Assembly (NCBI RefSeq): GCF_018691265.1
Contig: NW_024881322.1
Coordinates: 15,711,489 to 15,775,488, forward strand
DNA from: Tyto alba
Lineage: Eukaryota; Chordata; Aves; Strigiformes; Tytonidae
Direction of reading: 5' to 3'
Length of the DNA: 64,000 bases
The translations under genes and the position numbers were made by a program. Of this stretch, positions 26,001-35,955 are shown one piece after another. The notes below the pieces were generated by a model. The model did not search any database and was not told the DNA's origin. It saw only the letters and a list, made by a program, of their open reading frames with translations. Every line of letters starts with the position of its first letter. Positions within the stretch are counted from its first letter, which is position 1.

Positions 26001-29000
26001 CTACATTCAGTCTTTTAGAGGTGGCTTTAAAAGAAGTTGTCATGGTTTGAACCTGGCCGGCAGCCAAACACCACGCAGCTGCTCGCCCACCTTCCCCTGC
26101 CTGGGAGTGGGAGGGAATTGGAGGGGTCAAGGGAGATAAAAACAGTTTAATAATGGTAATGAAATAAAATAATAACAATAATAGAAAGTATAAACGGGTA
26201 ATGTACATGCAATTGCTCAGTACCCGCTGACCAATACCCAGCCCGTTCCCGGCCAGCGACCCCGAGATACCAAGACCGATCACAATTCCAGAAGTGAGAG
26301 AGAACCCCCCTTCTTCCTGGCCACCCCTCCTTTATATAGTGAACATGACATTTCATGCTATGCAATATTTCATTGGCCAGTTTGGGTCCGGTGCTCTGGC
26401 CGTGCTCCCTCCCTGCTCCCTGTGCCCTCGCGCACGGGCAGGGCAGGGGGAGTTGGAGAGTCTTTGATCTCTTGGCAACAACTGAAAACATCAGTGTCTT
26501 GTCAGCATTCTTTTCATACCAAATCCCGTATCGAATCCAAAGCACAGCACTGTTCTAGCTGCTAAGAAGGAACATTAACTCTATTCCAGCCCAAACCAGG
26601 ACAGAAGTATATAGGAAGGTGGTTTCAATAAGGTGCAAAAAGTTCCTGAATAGTGATGGAGCTGTGCCATGGGTGGGTACATGTAGTTGACAACTTTATC
26701 CAGCTAGGGGTCGTCTGTTCTTATTCATAGACCCACAGAATGGTTTGGGTTGGAAAGGTCCTTTAAAGCCCCCCCAGTGCCCCCCCCTGCCCCGGGCAGG
26801 GCCCCCTTCCCCCAGCCCAGGGGGCTCCCAGCCCCGTCCAACCTGGCCTTGAACCCTTCTGGGAGGCTTTGCCTCCTGGGCTTATGGCAATGTTGTAAAT
26901 AGTGCCTTGAGCAGGGCTGCAAACAGCGTCAGGATTGGGAATGATGTTTTAATCGGAGTGACAAGCACTCCCTTAATGCCCTTTTCTCTTTATTTCTCTG
27001 CAGATGTCGCTCCTATGAGGATTGCTGTGGTTCAAGATGCTGTGTTAGAGCTCTCTCTATCCAGCGACTATGGTATTTTTGGTAGGTCAGGGCATGTGGG
27101 AATTTTATGTTTGTCCTGTTCTTGTCCTGTCTGTAGGGCTTAAATCAGGGTATTGCCAGCCCTAGTATTTTGAAGTAAAGTAAGTACAACTATACAGGAA
27201 TGTATATGTATGCATATAAATGCAAGGATGTTGATTTTTTGCTTATAAAATTATCCTAATGTAGTGAGAAAACACTGAAAAAGAAGGTAACTTGTGTAAG
27301 GTTGACCTTTCCTGCTTCTGCATCCTGCTGGTCTGTACAGGTGGTGGTCTCACTCTTACCCAAAATTCTTGAATTCCTTATACTGGTTTCAGCTATTACT
27401 GGGCAGCAGCATTTCTCTGGTTTTGTTGGGCACTCAGTTTTAAAAGAGAACTGTGTAAGGAGGATTGTGCATTTAGGCAGGGTTTAGGATATTCTTGCCA
27501 GCTGAACTGAGGCTTCAATTAAAAAGGAAGAGAAGTACATCTATGACTATGAGGATTTCGCTGGAGATGACAGCAAGGGAAAAGAAGGCAGAAAGATTTG
27601 AGCTTGTGAAACCAGCGACTCAGTAATCTGGATAAAGCTTAAACTAATCACTGCTATATGCATAATGAAAAAATAAGGTAAATTCGGTATGGAGAGGAAT
27701 TTAAGAAAGCACCTGAGTTAAACCTTCTCATTACAGTAGAGAGAAGGCAAAAGTTCTCCTAGAAAGCCTGATTTCAGGCATTTTTATGGAGAATTTGAAG
27801 ACTGCTTAAAAAAAGAAAAAAAAAAAAGCCTTCAAAATTGGAACGAATAAACACTGAAAATCAGAAGCCTGATATCTACTATAATACAGAGATTTTCTGA
27901 AGCTGACTGTGGGATTTCAGTGTACAATCCTTACTGCTATAACCGAAGAGCTCTGCATCTCAATCCCTGGGGTGACGTCATAAATCTCTGCTTTTCTGTT
28001 CAGAACAAATCCTTTGCAGGAACACTGCCAAAAGGGAATGTATTAATATTGGCTCGGGGAAACAGGACCTCCTTCTGCTCTCATTTCCACCGGAGAAACG
28101 GGAACAGAATTTGACCCTTTGCATGAAGTACCGTGCAGTGTCACACTCTTCCTCTCGGGCACCTGGGAATGGTCCAGAGGAGAGAAACATGGTGTGTAGG
28201 TTTGCCTCTGGCCAACTTCGGTGGCCTCTGGCCAACGTCCTTCCCTTCCAAAAGAGCCCAGTTGTCATTGTCTTCCAGTAAAGGGCCCTAAAACGAGGTG
28301 GCAATTACAGGCAGAAGAACCATTTGGGTTTACGGGAGCTTGCATCAGTCATTAGCATGTCTGATAACTAATCCAGGAATCACAGTGAAAGCCACTGTCT
28401 GAAGAACAAAATCTTCTGGCATGCCTTTGCTGCATGTGCTGGTTTCCACACCACCAGGGCAAGGGAATGATGAGGACAGTTTAGTCAGGTCAGAAAAGGA
28501 GCGGAGAGGAGAAGAACTGAAGCAAAATCACATCCTTCTCCTTGAGAATGGGTATCCCGTCTAGGAAGCACAGAGGAAAGCTTCTCATCGACGGTGCTGA
28601 ATGCTTAAGTCTTCTGGCTTGAGTCTAAATGCCAGCTAGAAAATTAGTGTTGAGTAATTGAAGAACATCTAAGAACCTTCTCTTAAGGGCAACTGCAGGA
28701 TAGTATTGCTCATTGCGCCCCCCAACCCTCCTGGGCAGCCTCGATGCTCTGAGTGAGGGGCTTATGTCTGAGATGCGCAGTTTGAAACTGTACCGACTGG
28801 GAATTTCAGTTCAGCATCCCCGGGGCAAAGGTTGGGTGTGAACCTGAACTTTCCAAAAGCTCAAGGCTGTTTTAGTTTCAGATTGGTATTTTACGTGCCA
28901 GAACACACCGGACACTAGTGCTGATCGCTGAAGATGTCCATAATAGATCCGTACGTGCCCCGCGAGTGCTGTCTCAAATGACACAGACCTGCTCTCCAGA

Positions 29001-32000
29001 CACAACCCGTTTAAGAAACCCTGATAAAAGTCGTAGGCTGATGATTGCTAGATGATACTCTTGTTGCAGTCAGTGAACAGTGGGGGTTTGAGAGCTGCCT
29101 GAACGTTGAGTGGGTGTTGACTTCCCTCTTCTCTTTGCCTAGGTTCCTTTTGATGATGGGAGTTTTGTTCTGTTGCGGAGCTGGTTTCTTTATCCGAAGG
29201 CGGATGTACCCTCCTCCACTAGTAGAAGAACCTACTTTTAACGTGTCTTACACCAGACAACCAGTCAACACTGCATCAGGTCAGAGACTGCTTATTAAAC
29301 AAGTTTCACTGATTGCTTACATTTGCCAAGGTGTTTTAAAAGGGTGAATTTAGGGGTTTTGGTTGGTTGGGTTTTGGAAACTGTGGGATTTGGACCAAGA
29401 GATTGTGCTGCACTAAACCATGCAGCCATCTCTTGTGATGAGCGAAGCCTTCTGCCTTTCACACAGCAGAATTCAGCTGCAGTGTACAGAAGCGTTTTTG
29501 AAACCCAGGACCACAGGACTTGCAGGTCCCTTCTCTCGTGGTTCCTCGTGCCTTTACAGCTGTGTGTCCATGCATGGCAGGAGGCCAGCAAGTTCTCGCT
29601 CGGCAGCGTAGACAAAATGATAGCTATCCAAAATAACCAGTGGCGTGAAGAAAGAGTTTTAAATACAGTTCATAACATCTGGCAGAGGTGAAGGAAAGCC
29701 GAACATTTTTCTTCCACGATCTGACCATCTCGCAAATCTCTCTTTTTATTTGCCTCCCATGCTCTGTGCTACAGCTTTTCTGCAAAGTGGTCCTTCCCCT
29801 CTTTTTAGTCTGATTGCCGTCTCCCTGCTCGGTAATGGCTGTGAGCATCAGGAGGATTTACCTAGTGATGGCTCCTCTGGCAATTCTGCTTTCTAGATTT
29901 GTTCTTTCTTCCCCTCTGACTGTTAGTCCCAGTTTGGAGAATCCTGCAAAATAAGACTCACCTGTAAGCAGAAGACGTTTGTGCCTTACGGGAGCACTTT
30001 GAATGCAGCTGTCTCTAGCGGGGAGGCCTTTGACAGTGCTGAGATTTTATCTGGTGCTTGCTTTCTCCCTGCTTCAGCAAGGCCAACCCCCAAACCGGGC
30101 CGTTTTTAACCGCTCTCCAGATTGTGTAAGCCAGTGCTAATTCTTGCCAGCGAAACTACACGCACACATATGCAGGCACGCTTCGTACACTGACACTTTT
30201 CCTCCCGGGCTGTCATTTTATTGCATGTTATATTAGAGAGAGCTGAAGCCAGCAGAAAACTATCTTTTCTGACAGCTTTTTTTTTTGAATTGCCAATTTG
30301 TTTTTGTTTCATACCGGCTTAGAAGTGGAAATACAGCTGAATATTTTGTAACAAGAAGGGTGATCTCTCTGAAAATTCGGTGCGTCAAACCTCTCTATCA
30401 GAAATCATCTTCTGAACCATGCCATCTCTGTGCAATACCGTGGCTGCATCAAGGCAGCCTCCTTAGAAAAGCGTCCTAAAGCCCTTCTAGCTAGCTGTGG
30501 CTGCGAGCGTGGGGGCTCTCCCCGCTGCCATGCCAGCTGCAGCACAGCCCTGTGCCTCGGGCAGACGCTGGAAAGGCTCTTTCTTGCATCCTTAAGCACA
30601 GACATGCGTTTCCCCCCCTCTCTCTCACAGGTCTAAACAGATAAAAAGATGTTACAGACACAAACTGACACTTTATTCCCCTTCTTTTTGTTTAAATCCT
30701 ACAAGGTTTTTCTAGGGCTTCCATTCTGCATCTGGTTTTCTGCTTGACTGAACAACCATCTCCACAGAGAGTACTTATTTTTCAACAGTGGAGGGTTGGG
30801 GAGCGGGGAGCCAAACAAACTAAACTAATATTTTTAAGCCTGAAAAATAGCCTCAAGATGATGTGAACAGGGGAGCGTCTTTGGCTGGATTGACAAATAC
30901 CAGATTTAATTTTAGAGCACAGTTTTATTTTTTCACGACACTTCATGGAACACAAATTGTGAGTAAATATAAAATAAGCACAAGCCCTTGAATGACCTTA
31001 TGCTATCAGCTTCCAGACTGTTATTGCTGTTGCTTAAAAGCTTTGGGCTTTGAGCTAACCCCACCAATTTTTAATTTTTTTTTTTTTCCAACTTTTTCTA
31101 CTAATGTAGGAATATTCAGCAGCAAAAGCAATGGGAATTCGTGGTGGACCAAGCTCTCATTTGCTGCTAGCTCCTCTTCCAGATTTGGCAGCAGCAGCCC
31201 AGTTCACTGGGGAGGTGAAACGTGGCTCCTTGCCCAGCTCCCTCCTTAGGCAACGGCAGCATCTTCTGCCATCCCAGCAGCAGCCTGGGAGTGCTTTTTC
31301 TGTGGGCCTGGCTGGGAAAATGGATTGCACACCTCACTTAGAAGCAGGAGTTTGCAGACCTGGTGGTATCTTTCCCTTCAGCCCTGGCTACATAGCCCCA
31401 GACCGGCAGTTCGGGTGCTTGGAAAAGGTTGGGTCCCTTTGTAGACACTTAATAAATACTTACTGAGCTGATCCCACAAGGTTAATAATTCAGACGTTGT
31501 TTTCTGATGGGTTTAATGAACTGAGAAAATGTCTCAGAAGATTAGTGTCCACACTTACACCCCCACTCCCAATTAAAAAATAATACATGGATGTTTTAAT
31601 GAAAACAGTTACTTTCCTAAAGAGCAAGCTGCAGGGAGCTCCTTCAACCTCTCCCATTTCCCCATGCAGATGTAAACTGCAGGAATGCAGGGCTGGGCAG
31701 GATTTAACTTTAAAACAAAAAAAATGCTTCAGCAAAAGGCTACAGGAGGGGGCACCAGCCCAGGCTTTGGGTGCTGCCGGTGGAAGCAGAACAGGGGCTT
31801 CACGTCGCCGCGGCAAAGGGAGAGAGGCTGTGGAGCAGCTCTCCTTGCTCAGACAGGCAAAGGGAAAAATTCTTGCAGTGGTGTGTTTAAAAAATACTGT
31901 GTTAAGAAGGAAGCAGCTGCGTTCCCAATCTGCTCGCCGTCCTCTTTGCTCCAGAGTGTCCAAACAGATATCCCAGGCTCTGGGACAGTTGGCAGCCCTG

Positions 32001-33270
32001 TGCCTTGTGGCTCGACCTGTCTGATTTAATATTGTAAGGACACGTTTGGGGGTTTGCTATGCAGCTCCTTCCTGAATGCTTGAAGTACTAAGGGGTGCGT
32101 AAAGCTTCAAGAGCCTATATTGTGGCAATACTGAGTCTTCATGTCACTAAGTCACAGAAAGGAATGATTGAGGGGAAAAATCCATTAGAGACCTTATCAT
32201 TATAGGAAAAACAGTCTAGCACCAAAAGAAAAAAACCCGTTGCTCAGCTGTGAATTTTTTGTCAGTCCAGCTTTATTTAAATAGACAGAGGGAAAGAGAA
32301 GAAAACTAGTTTACATCTTGGGATAGAGGCAATCTGCAACTTTAATTGCTGCAGTGGTCGTCCACCACCCCCTGTGATACCCGAGGAGGGTTACATGCCA
32401 CCTTTGGTATTCCTCGTGGCAGCAGTCTCTGGCACTCCTCATGTGCCATGCCTAAGGAGCTTTGCGTTTGATCATAGGCTCCCTTGCCTTGTCCCTGCAG
32501 GCTCCAACATCATTTCCCAAACGTAATCCGTGCGAAGCAATCTTCTCCCATCGTGTTAGCCAGCCAGAATTGGCTTCAGCTGGGGTTTTTGATTCATCCG
32601 TGTTTCCTCCTTAGCCGCACTGTGCCTGGAAGGGAAATCATCTATTTGAGATGCACTCTGGTTTACGGGCAGATCTAGTACACCACAAAATAATCTGCGA
32701 ACTCCTTTCAGAGGGCTGGACACCTGAGTCCGCCCGGGATGCCCTGCCCCTCCTCTCTGCAGGCACTGCAGTTCTGGCTGGGGAGCTGAGCAGGGCTCGC
32801 TGTTTTCCCTCTCAGCTGGCAGCCGCCTGGGGCCCTGGTGCCCTTTGTTTCACCAAATGATTTCCATCGCACGCAAGGTTGAAACTTTTTTGGTGAAACC
32901 TCAAGAAGCGAATGTAGTCCCGCCAGCCTGGGTTTGCTCTGGAACGGGAGAAAGGTGGCTCCTTGTCTTTACTCTGATGAAGGCTTTGGGAAATCTTTTC
33001 CAAGTGTGCAGAGCGCAGGCCCTGGCAGAGCACAACCTGATGCCGCTGCCACTGTTGATACTTTTTTCTCTCCTTTTCTTTCTTGCAGGGTCACAACAGC
33101 CTGGAGTGCCGTATTACACAGATCCAGGTGGACCTGTGATGAATCCCATGGCTATGGCTTTCCACGTCCAGCCCAATTCCCCCCAAGGAAACCCGGTTTA
33201 TCCACCCCCACCTTCCTACTGCAACACCCCACCTCCCCCTTACGAGCAGGTGGTGAAATCCTCCACGTGA
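10997..33270 (+). CDS. VOPP1: VOPP1 gene, last four coding exons (5'-partial)
   Basis: VOPP1 (also ECOP/GASP) is a small single-pass membrane protein of late endosomal and lysosomal vesicles. It is known to bind the WW-domain tumour suppressor WWOX and to affect NF-kB signalling and survival. The coding sequence is join(10997..11055, 27004..27081, 29143..29279, 33089..33270), which is 456 nt, or 151 codons plus TGA, with every junction in frame. The order is a short Cys-rich lumenal domain, a hydrophobic segment followed by I-R-R-R, then a Pro/Tyr-rich cytoplasmic tail with two PPxY motifs. The human protein is about 172 aa, so roughly 20 residues are missing; these should be the signal peptide in exon 1. 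That exon was not found and is probably upstream. Introns are 15.9, 2.1 and 3.8 kb. The gene converges on LANCL2, as in human. Identification is secure; the exact N-terminus is unknown. Confidence 0.95.
11056..15795 (+). other. VOPP1 intron 2, left part
   Basis: Starts with the consensus donor GTAAGT. Unique non-coding sequence containing the hairpin at 13931-13951; no repeats or genes otherwise recognised. Confidence 0.8.
13931..13951. repeat. Perfect inverted repeat (9-bp arms, 3-nt loop)
   Basis: AGACCAAGG, then CAT, then CCTTGGTCT. Arms pair perfectly; flanks do not extend the pairing. Located in VOPP1 intron 2. Confidence 0.8.
15796..16890 (-). mobile_element. Decayed CR1 LINE (minus strand)
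   Basis: Read on the minus strand, the segment gives the usual CR1 order with many stops. It has V-D-K-L-N-M-S-Q-Q-C-A-M and K-A-N-S-I-L-D-C, then L-V-G-P-H-L-K-Y and L-R-D-L-G-L-F-S-L-G remnants of the reverse transcriptase C-terminus, then the CR1 3' tail (15796-16000). It is clearly older than the copy at 3350. It lies antisense to VOPP1 in intron 2. A short T run at about 16775 lies inside its left part. Boundaries are approximate. Confidence 0.8.
16891..18608 (+). other. VOPP1 intron 2, between CR1 and LTR
   Basis: Unique sequence. Short frames such as the one at 17941-18216 show no domain. Nothing else supported. Confidence 0.7.
18609..19170 (-). mobile_element. Solo LTR, same family as 26038-26603
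   Basis: About 562 bp with termini TGTTGTGATTTAACCCC...CCAGCACA. It shares with the element at 26038 both the end block (GCCGGC...CACGCAGCTGCTCGC) and the start block (ATTAACTCTAT...GCCCA). Minus orientation, antisense to VOPP1. No clear target-site duplication: flanks GAGGG and GGGGA differ at two positions, suggesting an older or altered insertion. No internal retroviral genes adjoin it. Confidence 0.8.
19171..26037 (+). other. VOPP1 intron 2, between the two LTRs
   Basis: About 6.9 kb of repeat-poor unique sequence. It has several AT-rich TAAT-containing stretches (for example 23340-23440 and 24100-24240) that could be conserved non-coding elements, but conservation cannot be judged here. 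Confidence 0.7.
26038..26603 (-). mobile_element. Solo LTR with intact ends and TSD
   Basis: A 566-bp LTR with termini TGTCATGG...CAGGACA, flanked by an exact 5-bp duplication GAAGT (26033-26037 and 26604-26608). On the minus strand it has a TATA box, TATATAAA (26331-26338), and an ATTAAA polyadenylation signal (26146-26151) in the right order for U3-R. No gag, pol or env sequence adjoins it. It belongs to a common neoavian ERV LTR family, recognised from its start (TGTCCTGGTTTGGGCTGG). It lies antisense in VOPP1 intron 2, about 400 bp before exon 3. Confidence 0.88.
26331..26338 (-). promoter_or_regulatory. LTR TATA box
   Basis: TATATAAA on the minus strand inside the LTR, at the expected U3 position upstream of the LTR polyadenylation signal. 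Sequence-based candidate; activity is unknown. Confidence 0.5.
26722..26880 (-). mobile_element. CR1 LINE 3'-end fragment (minus strand)
   Basis: ACAGAATGGTTTGGGTTGGA, then AAAGGTCCTTTAAAG, then GTCCAACCTGGCCTTGAAC is the reverse complement of the CR1 3' tail. The middle holds C-rich expansions. It lies between the LTR at 26038-26603 and VOPP1 exon 3. Confidence 0.85.
27004..27081 (+). CDS. VOPP1: VOPP1 coding exon 3 (Cys-rich)
   Basis: The acceptor is TCTCTGCAG and the donor is GTAGGT at 27082. The first base completes the split Ile codon. The frame then reads CRSYEDCCGSRCCVRALSIQ followed by R-L-W-Y-F and TG of a split Trp codon. Five cysteines, including two CC pairs, make up the rest of the Cys-rich lumenal module. 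The last residues begin the membrane segment. A CR1 fragment ends only about 125 bp upstream of this exon. Confidence 0.95.
27082..29142 (+). other. VOPP1 intron 3
   Basis: GTAGGT...CCTAG intron of 2061 bp. It contains a 13-bp direct repeat, GCCTCTGGCCAAC, at 28204 and 28224. No gene seen. Confidence 0.9.
29143..29279 (+). CDS. VOPP1: VOPP1 coding exon 4 (membrane segment)
   Basis: The acceptor is CTTTGCCTAG. The first base completes the split Trp codon. The frame reads FLLMMGVLFCCGAGFFI, which is the single transmembrane helix, then RRRMYPPP, a positively charged cytosolic stop-transfer edge. A Glu/Pro/Tyr-containing juxtamembrane region follows and ends ...V-N-T-A-S-G(split). The donor GTCAGA at 29280 is non-consensus after GT, so this splice site may be weak. 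Length is 137 nt. Confidence 0.95.
29280..33088 (+). other. VOPP1 intron 4
   Basis: GTCAGA...TTGCAG intron of 3809 bp. Moderately GC-rich between 31600 and 32050, with no supported exon. Confidence 0.9.
33089..33270 (+). CDS. VOPP1: VOPP1 last coding exon (PPxY tail, stop)
   Basis: The acceptor is TTTCTTTCTTGCAG. The first two bases complete the Gly codon. The tail reads S-Q-Q-P-G-V-P-Y-Y-T-D-P-G-G... and ends with V-V-K-S-S-T and TGA at 33268-33270. Two PPxY motifs are present, P-P-S-Y and P-P-P-Y, spaced a few residues apart; these are ligands for WW domains such as those of WWOX. Compared with human, as I remember it, the stretch before A-M-A-F lacks about four residues (V-G-N-S), and the last residues are K-S-S-T rather than K-A-K. 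Confidence 0.95.
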
Positions 33271-35955
33271 GGACTCTCTGGCTCTCTGACCTGACTGTAC
33301 GAGCAGAAGGTGCCACTGCAAAATGGCCGAGGTGGAGGGCATCCACCCTTTGGAACACTTGCTAGTTCTCCAAGTCCTCTCTCCCTCCCTTCCCTGCACC
33401 CTTCCTCATTAAAGTTACTTGCAAAGGGGTAATTTTAAATTTTTTTTCTTTTTTTTTTTTTTAGTAGAAGTGGATTTTTTTCTTTGTCTTCAAAATGAGA
33501 GAAGTTGTCTTTGTAATGCTTTTAATGGAAACCTATATTTAAAACCCGTATGTCTTTCTCTTTATTTATTGTTCGTTTCAGTCGTCGGTTTAATTGCGCT
33601 GTGTCAGGCTGCTGACAGCAGTTTTTTATGCAACCCCAGAGCGATGTGCACCCTCCTAAGACCCCATAGCAGAAAAGCCAGCATCTAAAGGAAGGGACGG
33701 AGAAAGAGGGTGGAAGAGGCAGGGCAATGCTTTTTCCAGAAATGGTGACCACCATCTTTTTCTTTCACAATTTTCCTGTGCAATTTGCTTCTGATGCACG
33801 ACAGGAGGAGGCTGTGATGGAAGTGGCTGTGGCTGGAGCACCGGCGTTGGTCACGTCACGGCAGGGGCTTTGCCAAAGAGGGGACTCGTTACTTTAAATG
33901 ATGCATCTACCAAGTGAAGAACCAAGACTTGAGTGTTTCTTGGCCGGCACCTGGGCTCTGCCTGTGTGGTCGGTGTCCTGGCTCCCCTTGTTTTGCCAGC
34001 GGTGAGATTGTATGAAACAGCCTAAATGTTGGCAGTGTTACAGCCTCAGAGCTACTTGTGCTTGCGCCTCTTCGTGGGAGAGTTAGGAACACTGAAACAC
34101 ATGGGTGAGTTTTCTTCCCTACATTGGAAAATAATCACAGTAAGAAGGAACGGGAGCGCACTGCCGGGTTTGCTCCCTTTGACATCGATGGGAGTTTTGT
34201 CCCTGAGAAATAGGAGCTTTCATGATGGTCCTACCGCTGCCACAAAGAGCAGCAAGTAGAGCTGTCCCCTCCAGGTGACGGATCTGTAAAACCGCTCTCC
34301 TCTCTAGGTCAACAAATAGCTAACTTTTCAGGACTGGTGCTTAAGAGCAGTTCCTTGACCCGACGCGTGGATGGTTTGGCTTTCAGTGACTCTCAGCTCT
34401 TGGTGCGTTTTGCTGTGAGCAGCCCCAGGATTCCCAAGTCACCATCTCGTGCTCGGGGCTGACTCTGAGCGGCCACGAGCCTGCACCTTCAAATAAACAC
34501 AGAGCCCCTCTGCCCACGAGGGCTCCCACTCCCATCTGTGCCTAGCAAAAATGCGGAGCTGCTCTGAGACCGGCCTCCGTGCCAGCGGGACCCCCTCCCT
34601 TTGCACGTATTCAGAGCCGCGTCGCTGATGGGCGACCAGAGGAAGATGCCATCGCCTTCCACCGCCGCAGGGCCTGCAGAAACAGCACAGCTGAGGATCA
34701 GGACTCTGATAATAAAGTCCTTTGGGTACTTGGGCTGGCTGTTTACTCACTGCCAATACACCGACTGTCCCTCCGGCCGGGGCACAGAGGTGGGCTGGAG
34801 GGTTGGCTCTGCAGACACGGTGTTGCACGGGGGAGCCGAAGCTTTTTCTTGTGCTGTTGGTGCCTGCCAGCAACTTGTGAGAACCTGTCCCTCGGCGGCA
34901 AGCCGGGTTGGCAGAACTGGCAGAACGGAGCGCCCCGTTTGTGATGAATGGGAGTCTCTGACAGGGACCCCACCGAGGGTGGCAGGTTCTGAGAGCGGAC
35001 GGTGGCGTTAGTAGCCATCTGGAGCAGAGCTAGCTTTTGGGGAGCTCGTCCCCCCAGACCTGACTTGGGTGCAATTGTAACTTGCCCTCCTTACTCTGCA
35101 TCGTACGGGACAAAGCAAAGTACTTCTGTGTATGCAGTGTAGACTCGGCGGACACTTAACCAAAAAAAAGTACATTTTCTGTATGATTACTAGGTCCATC
35201 TGCACACCACAACTGTATATATTTTCTAAACGAGCGTGCACTTGAAGGTTAAAGCTGCGTATATCTCTGTGTGTGGTTGTGTATACACGACATAATTTTT
35301 TAAAAGCGAATTCAGCCATTCTTCTTCTGTCAATAGAAATGAGAGCAGACCTCGAGTTAGTAGGTAGATGCTGTTAAGTCCTTTTATATCACGTATCTGT
35401 GACAGCTGGCATTTTCCTGGACGCCTTGAATAGAAGCTTTTTGTCGTGGATTCTTACGCTGTGCATCGAAATTCAACTTCTGGGGAAGTTTTCCTGAGTT
35501 CCGTCTGGTTTATTTGCTGGTGTTGATGGATGGCGCCACCCCTTGCGACGCATGCGTTCCTCTGCTAGCAAACTTGCTTGGTCCTCCCTTGAAAACACAG
35601 CACCTGTGTGGGCATCCTTATGAATTACTTGCAAACTGCTTACATGCCTCTCCTCTCGTTGACTCGCTCGTGGAAGCTTTTAGGTTTTCTTTTTTTCCCC
35701 ACTCAGTTTTTTAAAAGAAAGGAGTGAGGAGAAAGAAGGGAGGATTCCTGCAACTTTCGGTAGGGTGATGTCAACAATCTGAAGTTGATCAGGAGCGCGC
35801 GTCGCACGGTTTGCAAGTCTGGGTTGGTGGCTCGGAGGGTGGATGGAGCAGAAGTAAGTCTTTCTACAGCCGCGGGGGCTTCTAGTGCTCTTCAAACTTG
35901 TGCAGGCTTTCTTTTGAAGCGCGTTTTTATTAAAGTGAGGTTGGAATGTTGCTGA
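33271..35955 (+). other. VOPP1: Probable VOPP1 3' UTR (end uncertain)
   Basis: This is non-coding sequence after the VOPP1 stop. Possible polyadenylation signals on the plus strand are ATTAAA at 33408-33413, AATAAA at 34492-34497, AATAAA at 34711-34716 and ATTAAA at 35929-35934; the last is followed by a GT-rich stretch. The 35040-35520 part is AT-richer and free of repeats, like a conserved 3' UTR. The true end cannot be fixed without cDNA, and alternative polyadenylation is plausible. Confidence 0.4.
34711..34716 (+). promoter_or_regulatory. Candidate poly(A) signal AATAAA for VOPP1
   Basis: Canonical AATAAA about 1.44 kb after the VOPP1 stop codon, followed by T/G-rich sequence. A second AATAAA lies at 34492-34497. 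Either could end a medium-length 3' UTR; a later ATTAAA at 35929-35934 would give a longer one. Confidence 0.3.

Noticed and set aside
31587..32024. Overlapping open frames of up to 157 codons on both strands in VOPP1 intron 4
   Set aside because: Both strands are open because of base composition. No motif or homology is recognisable, and they lie between two well-supported exons.
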